Source: a bacterium (GTDB lineage: Bacteria; Bacillota; Clostridia; Lachnospirales; Lachnospiraceae). Taken from it: a stretch of DNA of 57,188 bases. The position numbers and the translations under genes are program-made. Positions 7,139 through 15,280 of this stretch are shown here, piece after piece. The stretch's first letter is position 1. The number at the start of each line of letters is the position of its first letter. The notes beneath the pieces were generated by a model. That model was not told where the DNA came from. It worked only from the letters and a program-made list of their open reading frames with translations, and searched no databases. The stretch lies in the NCBI GenBank assembly GCA_029012425.1, contig JAQXMB010000006.1, positions 1 through 57,188 on the forward strand. The letters are read 5' to 3'.

Positions 7139-7459
7139 ATGAGTCAAAAACCAGATAAGGTTTTATCTATGCTTAGCATTTCAGCAAAAGCAGGAAAGGT
7201 TGTCAGTGGAGAATTTGCTACAGAGAATGCCGTGAAATCAGGAACTGCATTTTTGGTTATTATTGCCACCGACGCATCCGCAAATACGCAGAAAAAGTTT
7301 CGTGACATGTGTTCCTTTTATGAGGTTCCGATTGCTGCTTATGCAGATAAGGACACATTGGGCAGATGTATTGGTAAAGATTACCGGTCATCGGTGGCTG
7401 TTACGGATGAAAAGCTTGCAGAAGCTGTGTGCAAGAAGATGGATGATCGAAACGAATAA
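7139..7459 (+). CDS. ylxQ: L7Ae-family ribosomal/RNA-binding protein YlxQ
   Basis: The product is 106 residues of the L7Ae/L30e/Gadd45 fold (KVLSMLSISAKAGKVVSGE; FLVIIATDASANTQKKF; EVPIAAYADKDTLGRCIG). Bacterial members bind kink-turn RNA. Its position between ylxR and infB is the conserved Firmicutes order. The gap to ylxR is 10 bp. Start and length are ordinary for the family. Confidence 0.9.
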   Translation: MSQKPDKVLSMLSISAKAGKVVSGEFATENAVKSGTAFLVIIATDASANTQKKFRDMCSFYEVPIAAYADKDTLGRCIGKDYRSSVAVTDEKLAEAVCKKMDDRNE

Positions 7460-7482
7460 CGCAACATGGAGGTAGTTAATAG

Positions 7483-10302
7483 ATGGCAAAAAGAGTTTAT
7501 GAGCTTGCAAAAGATATGGGCGTGGAAAACGCTTCATTGATGAAATATCTGACAGACAATGATATTCCGGTAAAAAGTCATATGAGTACCCTTGAAGATT
7601 CTGTTGTTGAAAAGGTGAAAAATGAGTTTAAAAAGCCGGAAACAAAGCCTGTTGCTAAGGAGGCGGCTCCGGCGCCTGCAACACCTGGTGAAGAGAGCGC
7701 ACCTGCGCGCCCCAAAAAGAAGGCGAGCATTACAGCTGTATTTAATCCGCAGAACAGCAAAAACATGAGAGATCGCAAGCCTTCTCAGAGGAAACCTGGC
7801 GAGAACCGCCTGGTAAGACCCGCAGGGGAACGGCCGGCAAGACCCGCAGGGGAGCGCCCGGTAAGACCCGCAGGAGAGCGCCCGGTAAGACCCGCAGGGG
7901 AACGCCCGGTAAGACCCGCAGGGGAGCGCCCGGCAAGACCCGCAGGAGAGCGCCCGGTAAGACCCGCAGGAGAGCGCCCGGTAAAACCTGTTGAAGAGCA
8001 GAAGACGGTAAAGCCTGTTGAAGAGCAGCGCAATGAAAAACCGGAGATTAAGATTCGATTTACCGGTGAGCGAGTAGATCCGTTTGCAACAGCAGAAAAT
8101 TCCGCAAGAAACAATGGAAACCGTCAGGACCGGTCAAACGGAGATCGTCAGGGAAGAGCTTCTTTGGACCGCTCAAATCGAGGTGAGGGCTATGAGAGAA
8201 AAGATCGCAATGCTTATCAGAATAGTGCGAATAATCGCAGTGGTTCCGGTTATAATCAAGGTGATAGAAGTAACAATCGCTTCGGTTCGAATCGCCAAAA
8301 GGAATCTGGCACAGCAAGATTTGACAGAGATTTAAATAAGTTTAACAAGGAGTCTGCAAAAGCCGTTCCGGAAGAGCTTCGCTCAAAGGAAAGCCGCGAC
8401 AACCGCAAGAAAAATAACAACAATAATAACAAGAATTACGATAAGCTCGGAAGCAAGAAACAGGAGCGTCTGATAAATCTTGAAAAACAGACCGGTCATA
8501 AGAAGCGTAATGCCGTTCCGCAGGCTCCTGTTGCAAAAGGTGAGGAGGTAATCAAGGAGATTACATTACCGGAGCATATGACAATTAAGGAGCTTGCAGA
8601 CCGTATGAAAGTTCAAGCTTCCGTTATTATTAAGAAATTGTTTATGAAGGGCCAGATGGTTACTGTAAATAATGATATTTCTTATGATGAAGCTGCTGAG
8701 CTTGCTTTAGAATTTAATTTTATTGCTGAGCCCGAAGAGAAGATTGATGTAATTGCTGAGCTTCTCAAGGAGGAGGACGAAGCAGAGGAGAAAATGGTTT
8801 CCCGTCCTCCGGTTGTGTGTGTTATGGGTCATGTTGACCATGGTAAGACCTCTCTTCTTGATGCAATCCGTCATACAAAGGTAACGGATAAAGAGGCCGG
8901 TGGTATTACACAGGCGATTGGTGCGTATATCGTCACAGCAAACGGTCAGAAGATTACCTTCTTAGACACACCCGGTCATGAGGCGTTTACTGCCATGCGT
9001 ATGAGAGGTGCGAACTCAACAGATATCGCAATTCTTGTTGTTGCGGCAGATGATGGTGTGATGCCCCAGACGGTTGAGGCGATTAACCATGCAAAGGCTG
9101 CAGGAGTAGAAATTATTGTTGCTGTCAATAAGATTGATAAGCCGAGTGCTAACATTGATAAAGTAAAACAGGAATTGTCCGAATATGAGCTGATTCCTGA
9201 AGATTGGGGCGGAAGTACGATTTTCTGTCCGGTATCTGCCCATACCAAGGACGGTATCGACAATCTTCTTGACATGATCCTTTTGACCGCAGAAGTGTTG
9301 GAGCTGAAGGCAAATCCGAAGAGAAATGCTCGCGGACTTGTTATCGAGGCACAGCTTGATAAAGGTCGTGGAGCTGTCGCAACCGTTCTTGTTCAGAAGG
9401 GAACCCTGAAGGTTGGACAGCCGATTGCCTGTGGAAGCAGCTATGGTAAGGTTCGTGCAATGATTGATGACAACGGAAGACGCGTCAAAGAAGCAGGACC
9501 CTCTACACCGGTTGAGATTCTTGGTTTGAATAATGTTCCGGATGCCGGTGAGACATTTGTTGCAATGGAGTCAGAAAAAGAGGCAAAGGCATTTGCAGAG
9601 ACTTATATTTCAGAAGGAAAGAATAAGTTGATCGAGGAGACGAAAGCAAAGATGTCATTAGACGATCTCTTCTCACAGATTCAGTCAGGTAATGTGAAAG
9701 AATTGAACATTATTGTCAAGGCAGATGTTCAGGGATCTGTTGAGGCTGTGAAGCAGTCACTGGTGAAGCTTTCTAATGATGAAGTAGTTGTCAAGGTTAT
9801 TCACGGCGGAGTCGGTGCAGTTAATGAATCCGATGTTATTCTCGCTTCTGCTTCGAATGCAATTATTATTGGATTTAATGTTCGTCCCGACCCGATGGCA
9901 AAGGCGACTGCAGACCGCGAGGGTGTAGATGTTCGCTTATACAAAGTAATCTACAATGCGATTGAGGATGTAGAGGCTGCAATGAAGGGTATGTTAGATC
10001 CCATCTTCGAGGAGAAGGTGATTGGTCACGCGGAGGTTCGTCAGGTATTTAAGGCATCAGGAGTAGGTAATATCGCCGGTTCCTATATTCTTGACGGTAT
10101 TTTTGAACGCGGATGTAAAGTCCGCCTGACCCGCGAGGGAGAAGTGCTCTTTGACGGACCGCTTGCATCGCTGAAACGATTCAAGGATGATGTGAAAGAA
10201 GTTCGTTCGGGTTATGAGTGTGGTCTTGTCCTTGAAGGATATAATGATGTTCAGGAATTTGACCAGATTGAGGCATATAAGATGGTGGAGGTACCACGCT
10301 GA
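7483..10302 (+). CDS. infB: Translation initiation factor IF-2
   Basis: IF-2 is the GTPase that places initiator tRNA on the ribosome. The 939-residue product has a short N-terminal IF2_N helix bundle (1-50), a long low-complexity charged linker (about 60-350), a second IF2_N module ([12 protein letters not shown], about 365-415), then the GTPase with G1 GHVDHGKT at 449-456, G3 DTPGHE and G4 NKID, and the C-terminal domains II-IV. GGAGG lies 8 bp before the ATG. The linker contains seven copies of RPAGERP[V/A] encoded by a 24-bp tandem repeat at 7816-7983, then two KPVEEQ units and Asn/Arg-rich sequence. The enzymatic core is complete. Confidence 0.97.
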   Translation: MAKRVYELAKDMGVENASLMKYLTDNDIPVKSHMSTLEDSVVEKVKNEFKKPETKPVAKEAAPAPATPGEESAPARPKKKASITAVFNPQNSKNMRDRKPSQRKPGENRLVRPAGERPARPAGERPVRPAGERPVRPAGERPVRPAGERPARPAGERPVRPAGERPVKPVEEQKTVKPVEEQRNEKPEIKIRFTGERVDPFATAENSARNNGNRQDRSNGDRQGRASLDRSNRGEGYERKDRNAYQNSANNRSGSGYNQGDRSNNRFGSNRQKESGTARFDRDLNKFNKESAKAVPEELRSKESRDNRKKNNNNNNKNYDKLGSKKQERLINLEKQTGHKKRNAVPQAPVAKGEEVIKEITLPEHMTIKELADRMKVQASVIIKKLFMKGQMVTVNNDISYDEAAELALEFNFIAEPEEKIDVIAELLKEEDEAEEKMVSRPPVVCVMGHVDHGKTSLLDAIRHTKVTDKEAGGITQAIGAYIVTANGQKITFLDTPGHEAFTAMRMRGANSTDIAILVVAADDGVMPQTVEAINHAKAAGVEIIVAVNKIDKPSANIDKVKQELSEYELIPEDWGGSTIFCPVSAHTKDGIDNLLDMILLTAEVLELKANPKRNARGLVIEAQLDKGRGAVATVLVQKGTLKVGQPIACGSSYGKVRAMIDDNGRRVKEAGPSTPVEILGLNNVPDAGETFVAMESEKEAKAFAETYISEGKNKLIEETKAKMSLDDLFSQIQSGNVKELNIIVKADVQGSVEAVKQSLVKLSNDEVVVKVIHGGVGAVNESDVILASASNAIIIGFNVRPDPMAKATADREGVDVRLYKVIYNAIEDVEAAMKGMLDPIFEEKVIGHAEVRQVFKASGVGNIAGSYILDGIFERGCKVRLTREGEVLFDGPLASLKRFKDDVKEVRSGYECGLVLEGYNDVQEFDQIEAYKMVEVPR
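7816..7983 (+). repeat. 24-bp tandem repeat (7 units) inside infB
   Basis: Seven head-to-tail units encode RPAGERPV or RPAGERPA. Units are nearly identical in DNA, varying mainly GGGGAG/GGAGAG/GGGGAA and GTA/GCA. Because the unit is a multiple of three, copy-number change keeps the frame. It lies in the poorly conserved linker of IF-2. Confidence 0.95.
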
Positions 10303-10303
10303 T

Positions 10304-10693
10304 ATGAGAAAAAACAGTATTAAAAATACGCGGATTAACGAGGAGGTTTTACGCGAATTATCCGGTATTATTCGCGGGGAAATCAAAGACCCTCGGATTC
10401 ATCCGATGACAAGTGTAGTTTCTGTTGAAGTAGCACCTGATTTAAAGACGGCAAAAGCATATATCAGTGTGCTTGGCGATGAGCAGGCACAAAAAGAGAC
10501 ACTTGCCGGACTTCGCAGTGCAGAAGGCTATATCAGACGAACACTTGCCAAAAATGTGAATCTTCGAAATACACCGCAGATTACATTTATTATGGATCAG
10601 TCCATCGAGTACGGTGTGAAGATGTCAAAGCTTATTGATGAAGTGAATCAGACGAGATCCGCTGATTCGGATACTTCTTTGGAGGATGCATAG
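10304..10693 (+). CDS. rbfA: Ribosome-binding factor A
   Basis: RbfA is a KH-type 30S maturation factor needed for late 16S processing and cold growth. The product is 129 residues, starting MRKNSIKNTRINEEVLREL. Typical segments are IKDPRIHPMTSVVSVEVAPDL and the C-terminal TPQITFIMDQSIEYGVKM. The start codon is 1 bp after the infB stop; GGAGG at 10287-10291, inside infB, serves as binding site, so the two genes are coupled. Confidence 0.95.
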   Translation: MRKNSIKNTRINEEVLRELSGIIRGEIKDPRIHPMTSVVSVEVAPDLKTAKAYISVLGDEQAQKETLAGLRSAEGYIRRTLAKNVNLRNTPQITFIMDQSIEYGVKMSKLIDEVNQTRSADSDTSLEDA

Positions 10694-10696
10694 CGC

Positions 10697-11650
10697 ATGT
10701 TAAAAAAATTAGATGATTATCTGGATGGTGTGTCCGCGGTTGGAATTGCCGGACACATCAAGCCGGATGGCGACTGTGTTGGTTCGTCACTGGCTGTATA
10801 TAACTACATAAGGGATCAGTATCCGGATGTGCAGGTAACACTTTATCTCGAACCGATTCCAAATATTTTTAAGTTTTTGAAACGCGCAGATGAGATTGTC
10901 AGCGATTTCTCAAAAGAGAAAGTCTATGATCTGTTTATCTGTTTAGACTGCGGTGATGCCGGAAGACTTGGTGAAGCGGCAAAATATTTTGAGAATGCCG
11001 GGGATACCTTGTGTGTGGATCATCATATCAGTAATGACGGTTATGCAAAACATAGTCTCATTGTTCCGAATGCAAGCTCAACCTGTGAACTGGTGTATGA
11101 GTTATTAGACGAGAAAAAACTGACAAAGGATATTGCAGAGTGTTTATATGTCGGTCTGATTCATGATACCGGAGTATTCCAGTATTCCTGCACCTCATCG
11201 AAGACAATGAATATTGCCGGAAAACTAATGGATCTCGGCATTGATTATCCGACGATTGTTGATAAAACCTTTTTTGAAAAGACATACGAACAGAATCTGA
11301 TTCTTGGAACTGCACTGCTTAAGGCCGAACGATACTTTGAGAACCGATGCATTGCATGTATTATCACAGCAGAGGATATGAAAAACTGCAATGCGTTGCC
11401 GAAGCATCTCGAAGGAATTGTTGCACAGCTTCGCAGTACCAAAGGAGTTGATGTGGCAGTTTTACTCTATGAGAACGGAGAGAATACTTTCAAGGTTTCT
11501 ATGAGAACAAACGGTGCAGTGGATGTTGCTCAGATTGCTGCGATTCATGGTGGTGGCGGGCATGTGCGTGCTGCCGGAATCACGATGACCGGTGATGCAA
11601 AAGAGATTCTCGCGGTTCTTTTAGAGGAAATTCATGCGCAGCTTGTCTAG
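10697..11650 (+). CDS. nrnA: DHH/DHHA1 phosphoesterase, NrnA-type oligoribonuclease / pAp phosphatase
   Basis: NrnA degrades nanoRNA oligonucleotides and dephosphorylates pAp. The 317-residue product has the metal-binding motifs GHIKPDGDCVGSS near the N-terminus, ICLDCGD, and the signature VDHH at 107-110. The C-terminal DHHA1 domain carries the GGGGHVRAAG substrate-binding loop. It follows rbfA by 3 bp, as in many Firmicutes, and precedes truB. All catalytic motifs appear intact. Confidence 0.93.
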   Translation: MLKKLDDYLDGVSAVGIAGHIKPDGDCVGSSLAVYNYIRDQYPDVQVTLYLEPIPNIFKFLKRADEIVSDFSKEKVYDLFICLDCGDAGRLGEAAKYFENAGDTLCVDHHISNDGYAKHSLIVPNASSTCELVYELLDEKKLTKDIAECLYVGLIHDTGVFQYSCTSSKTMNIAGKLMDLGIDYPTIVDKTFFEKTYEQNLILGTALLKAERYFENRCIACIITAEDMKNCNALPKHLEGIVAQLRSTKGVDVAVLLYENGENTFKVSMRTNGAVDVAQIAAIHGGGGHVRAAGITMTGDAKEILAVLLEEIHAQLV

Positions 11651-11668
11651 CAGAAAAGTGGGGAAACA

Positions 11669-12589
11669 ATGAACGGTATTTTGAATGTTTATAAGGAAAA
11701 AGGTTTTACCTCTTTTGATGTTGTTGCAAAGCTGCGAGGTATTTTAAAAGAGAAAAAAATCGGTCATACAGGTACGCTTGATCCCGATGCAACCGGAGTG
11801 TTGCCGGTTTGTATTGGAAATGCGACGAAGGTCTGTGCGCTGTTAACAGATCAGGACAAAGAATATGTTGCGCTGATGCATCTTGGAATTGTGACAGATA
11901 CGCTTGACGCAACGGGGAGAGTACTTCAAAACCATGAAGAACAGGCACATTCATTAGAGGAGTCAGAGGTTCGGGCCGCGATTGAATCGTTTATCGGAAC
12001 TTATGATCAGATGCCCCCGATGTACTCTGCGTTAAAAGTAAACGGGAAAAAACTGTGTGATTTAGCAAGAGCAGGGGTGGAGGTGGAGCGAAAGCCACGC
12101 CCCGTTACCATTTATGCAATCTCAATTGAGGCGATGGAGTTACCCCTGGTTCGCATGAAGATTCATTGTTCGAAGGGAACCTATATTCGTTCACTGTGTG
12201 CAGATATCGGTGAGAAACTTGGAGTCGGCGCATGCATGGATGAGCTTGTCCGTACGAAGGTGAGCAATTTTTTGATTGATGATGCATACACAATTGCTCA
12301 GATAGAACAGCGAAAAAATGCCGGAACACTTGATGAGATTCTGATTTCTGTTGCTCAGGTTTTTGATGCGTTGCCGGCACTTTCTATCACAAGTGAGGCT
12401 GCCCGGAGACTTCAAAACGGAAATCGCCTGTTTGTTCAGGATTTCAAAGGTATTCCGATAGACCTTCATGATGGTGCAAAGCATATTCGGGTTCGTGTAT
12501 ACGATGAAACGGATGCTTTTGCAGCGATTTATGAATATAATCGTGAGGAAGCGGCTTTTCTCTGTGAGAAAATGTTTAAGACCTCATGA
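11669..12589 (+). CDS. truB: tRNA pseudouridine(55) synthase
   Basis: TruB makes the T-loop pseudouridine 55 in tRNA. The product is 306 residues. The catalytic aspartate is D38 in GHTGTLDPDATGVLPV. Further family motifs are YVALMHLGIVTDTLDATG and CSKGTYIRSLCADIG. GTGGGGAAACA precedes the ATG. It lies in the RNA-modification part of the operon, 18 bp after nrnA. Confidence 0.95.
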   Translation: MNGILNVYKEKGFTSFDVVAKLRGILKEKKIGHTGTLDPDATGVLPVCIGNATKVCALLTDQDKEYVALMHLGIVTDTLDATGRVLQNHEEQAHSLEESEVRAAIESFIGTYDQMPPMYSALKVNGKKLCDLARAGVEVERKPRPVTIYAISIEAMELPLVRMKIHCSKGTYIRSLCADIGEKLGVGACMDELVRTKVSNFLIDDAYTIAQIEQRKNAGTLDEILISVAQVFDALPALSITSEAARRLQNGNRLFVQDFKGIPIDLHDGAKHIRVRVYDETDAFAAIYEYNREEAAFLCEKMFKTS

Positions 12590-12620
12590 TTGATAGCAAA
12601 ATTAAGAAATAGGAAATAGC

Positions 12621-12632
12621 ATGAACAAATGA
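12621..12632 (+). promoter_or_regulatory. Possible three-codon leader ORF overlapping the ribF start
   Basis: AGGA at 12611-12614 is best spaced (6 bp) for an ATG at 12621 that reads Met-Asn-Lys-stop. Its TGA (12630-12632) overlaps the ribF ATG (12629-12631) as ATGA. Ribosomes ending the tiny frame could restart on ribF. This is inference from spacing only. Confidence 0.35.
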
Positions 12633-13594
12633 TTTGTTTGAATGATTATAAAAAATTTCAATTGGATAGACCCTGTGCATTGTCTCTCGGCAAATTTGAT
12701 GGGATTCATCTTGGTCATACGGAATTGATTGATTATCTGAGAGAAAAGAAAAAAAACGGACTGCTCGCAGCTGTTTTTACATTTGACATTCCTCCGAAAA
12801 AAATGACAGAAGGGAATGATTACCAGGTTCTTCTTACAAACGAAGAAAAACAAGGGCTGTTTGAGAAAATTGGAATTGATTTTCTTTTTCAGTGTCCGTT
12901 CACACAGGAAATCATGTGCATGGAAGCGGAGGATTTTGTCCGCTGGATTGTCACAAGTCTGAAAGTGAAATATATTGTTGTAGGAGAAGATTTTCGATTC
13001 GGATATCAGAGAAAAGGAGATCATAAACTGCTGGAGTCACTTGCAAACCAATATGGATATGAGATCCGTGTAATCAGAAAATTAAAATATGAACAGCGTG
13101 ATATTAGCAGTACATATGTAAGAGAAGAGATTGCAAAGGGCAATATGGAACTTGCGAACAGACTGCTTGGACATTGTTATTATGTGGAAGGAACGGTTGT
13201 TTGCGGAAATCAGATAGGAAGAACAATTAATGTTCCGACAGCAAACCTGATTCCGCCGACGGAAAAACTTCTCCCTCCCTTTGGTGTCTATGCGGTTTCT
13301 ATTGATATAAAAGGAACGACACGGTATGGGATTGCAAATGTCGGAAGAAAGCCAACGATCGATAGCGGAAAATCCGAGAATCCGATTGGTGTTGAAGCGC
13401 ATATTTTCAATTTTTCGGATGATATTTATGGAGAGTGCATTCGAGTCACCTTTTATACATTTGTAAGACCGGAGCGGAAATTTGCATCATTGTCAGACTT
13501 GAAAGCGCAGATAAAAAGAGATATATTGTTTAGTAAACAGTATTTTGCAAAAGAGTTGGAAAACGATATGTTTTACAAGAAGGAGAATTTATGA
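12629..13594 (+). CDS. ribF: Bifunctional riboflavin kinase / FAD synthetase
   Basis: RibF converts riboflavin to FMN and FMN to FAD. The product is 321 residues. The N-terminal nucleotidyltransferase domain has LGKFDGIHLGH at about 19-29 and the later ISSTYVREEIAKGN motif. The C-terminal flavokinase barrel contains GRTINVPTANL and YGIANVGRKPT. The ATG at 12629 is 14 bp from the nearest ribosome binding site and may be reached by coupling from a three-codon leader frame. The 3' end overlaps the next gene by 4 bp. Confidence 0.95.
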   Translation: MICLNDYKKFQLDRPCALSLGKFDGIHLGHTELIDYLREKKKNGLLAAVFTFDIPPKKMTEGNDYQVLLTNEEKQGLFEKIGIDFLFQCPFTQEIMCMEAEDFVRWIVTSLKVKYIVVGEDFRFGYQRKGDHKLLESLANQYGYEIRVIRKLKYEQRDISSTYVREEIAKGNMELANRLLGHCYYVEGTVVCGNQIGRTINVPTANLIPPTEKLLPPFGVYAVSIDIKGTTRYGIANVGRKPTIDSGKSENPIGVEAHIFNFSDDIYGECIRVTFYTFVRPERKFASLSDLKAQIKRDILFSKQYFAKELENDMFYKKENL

Positions 13595-15213
13595 GCTTGT
13601 TATTAACATTGATGGGCGGTCTCGGACTGTTTCTGTTTGGTATGAACTTTATGAGTCAGGGACTGCAAAAAGCTGCAGGAGCGAAGCTGCGCTCTGTTCT
13701 GACAGCGATTTCAAAGAACAAGTATATTGCAGTTCTATTCGGAGCTTTATTTACGGCAATTATTCAGTCATCCGGAGCGACAACCGTTATGGTTGTAACA
13801 TTTGTAAATGCCGGACTGATGGAGCTGACTCAGGCTGTTGGTATTATTTTTGGTGCCAATATCGGTACGACAATTACTGCCCAGCTCGTTTCATTTAACC
13901 TGACAGCAATTGCACCGTTCATTTTGTTTGTCGGTGTCATTATGTTCCTGTTTATGAAACAGCCGATTTTTAAGAAGATAGGTGAAGTAGTTATCGGTTT
14001 TGGTGCGCTGTTCATGGGTATCAGCCTGATGACTGAGGCAATGAGTAAGCTCAACGACTATCCAAAGGTAATTGAGGTTCTTTCTTCATTAAAGAACCCG
14101 TTCCTTGCAATTCTGGTCGGACTTATTATTACAGTGATCGTACAGAGTTCATCTGTAACGGTCAGTATTTTACTTTTGATGGCAGGACAGGGTCTGGTAA
14201 GTCTTCCGATTTGTTTCTATTTTATTCTTGGCTGTAACATTGGTTCTTGTACACCTGCTGTTATGGCAAGTATGAATGCGAAGAAAGAGGCGAAGAGAGC
14301 CGCGCTGATTCATGTCTTGTTTAATGTATTTGGTATGATTATTATTTCAATCATCCTGATGCTTGCAATGAATCCGTTTACGACATTTATTCAGTCGATT
14401 TCCGGGGACAGTATCAAGCGTTGTGTAGCAAATACAGATACGATTTACAAGGTATTCCAGACAATTATTTTCCTTCCGATTTCAACACAGTTTATCAAGC
14501 TGGTGAATAAGCTTGTTCCGGGCGATGATAAAGAGGATACCGGATTTTCACTTCATTACATCAGCCGAAACACGGTATTTTCACCGACGGCGACCATTGT
14601 AGCTGCGATGCATGAGATTACGAGAATGGGGCAGATGGCGGAAGACAATATGAAGCTTGCCATGGAAGCATTCTGGGATGGTGATCAGGACAAAATTGAC
14701 CGGGTATACCAGACAGAAAAATACATCGATTATTTGAGCCATGAGATTACGGATTACCTTGTGGATGTAAACCAAAGACAGTTACCCGTAGCGGACAGTT
14801 TAAAAATTGGTAGTTTGTTCCATGTTGTAAGTGATATCGAGCGAATCGGTGATCATGCGGAGAATATTGCAGACGCAGCGATTCGTATGAAAGAAGAGAA
14901 TATCGCCTTCACCAAGAAGGCAATAAAAGAAATTTCAGAAATGTTCGAGAAGGACATGCGTATTCTTACACTTGCTTTTGAGATGTTTGAGACGGAGAGC
15001 AATGAGCACATGCCCGAAATTCTTCAGATTGAGGAAACTGTTGATGAGATGGAAATTGAGTTACAGAATTCTCATATCCGCAGAATGGGTAAAGGAAAGT
15101 GTTCACCTGAGTCCGGTTTAATCTTTACAGATCTTGTTACCGGACTGGAGCGTGTTGCTGACCACGCAACGAATATTGCGTTTGCGTTGCATGGTTCAGA
15201 AGAAATGCATTAA
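13591..15213 (+). CDS. Na/phosphate cotransporter family protein with PhoU-like domain
   Basis: The 540-residue product has two Na/Pi-cotransport repeats (about 1-310) with the duplicated motif TAIIQSSGATTVMVVTF and IVQSSSVTVSILLL, each followed by glycine-rich helices (GANIGTT and GCNIGS). The cytoplasmic C-terminus (about 345-540) is a PhoU-like helical domain (IGDHAENIADAA, later LERVADHATNIAF). It probably imports phosphate with sodium. The start overlaps the ribF stop (ATGA), with AAGGAG just upstream, so it ends the rimP operon by translational coupling. No terminator is obvious after it. Confidence 0.9.
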   Translation: MSLLLTLMGGLGLFLFGMNFMSQGLQKAAGAKLRSVLTAISKNKYIAVLFGALFTAIIQSSGATTVMVVTFVNAGLMELTQAVGIIFGANIGTTITAQLVSFNLTAIAPFILFVGVIMFLFMKQPIFKKIGEVVIGFGALFMGISLMTEAMSKLNDYPKVIEVLSSLKNPFLAILVGLIITVIVQSSSVTVSILLLMAGQGLVSLPICFYFILGCNIGSCTPAVMASMNAKKEAKRAALIHVLFNVFGMIIISIILMLAMNPFTTFIQSISGDSIKRCVANTDTIYKVFQTIIFLPISTQFIKLVNKLVPGDDKEDTGFSLHYISRNTVFSPTATIVAAMHEITRMGQMAEDNMKLAMEAFWDGDQDKIDRVYQTEKYIDYLSHEITDYLVDVNQRQLPVADSLKIGSLFHVVSDIERIGDHAENIADAAIRMKEENIAFTKKAIKEISEMFEKDMRILTLAFEMFETESNEHMPEILQIEETVDEMEIELQNSHIRRMGKGKCSPESGLIFTDLVTGLERVADHATNIAFALHGSEEMH

Positions 15214-15280
15214 GATGAACTGATAATGTTGTGAAACTGTATGAACATGAGAAAGAAATTCGTTCAATGGAGACTTGCTT

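Noticed and set aside
7816-7983. CRISPR-like array
   Set aside because: Units are directly adjacent without spacers and encode a protein repeat within infB.
7785-8114. Minus-strand frame over the infB repeats
   Set aside because: It is the mirror of the repeat coding and has no ribosome binding site.
13591-15213. Part of a Pst phosphate regulon because of the PhoU-like domain
   Set aside because: The domain is the usual C-terminal part of this symporter family, and no pst or pho genes are present.
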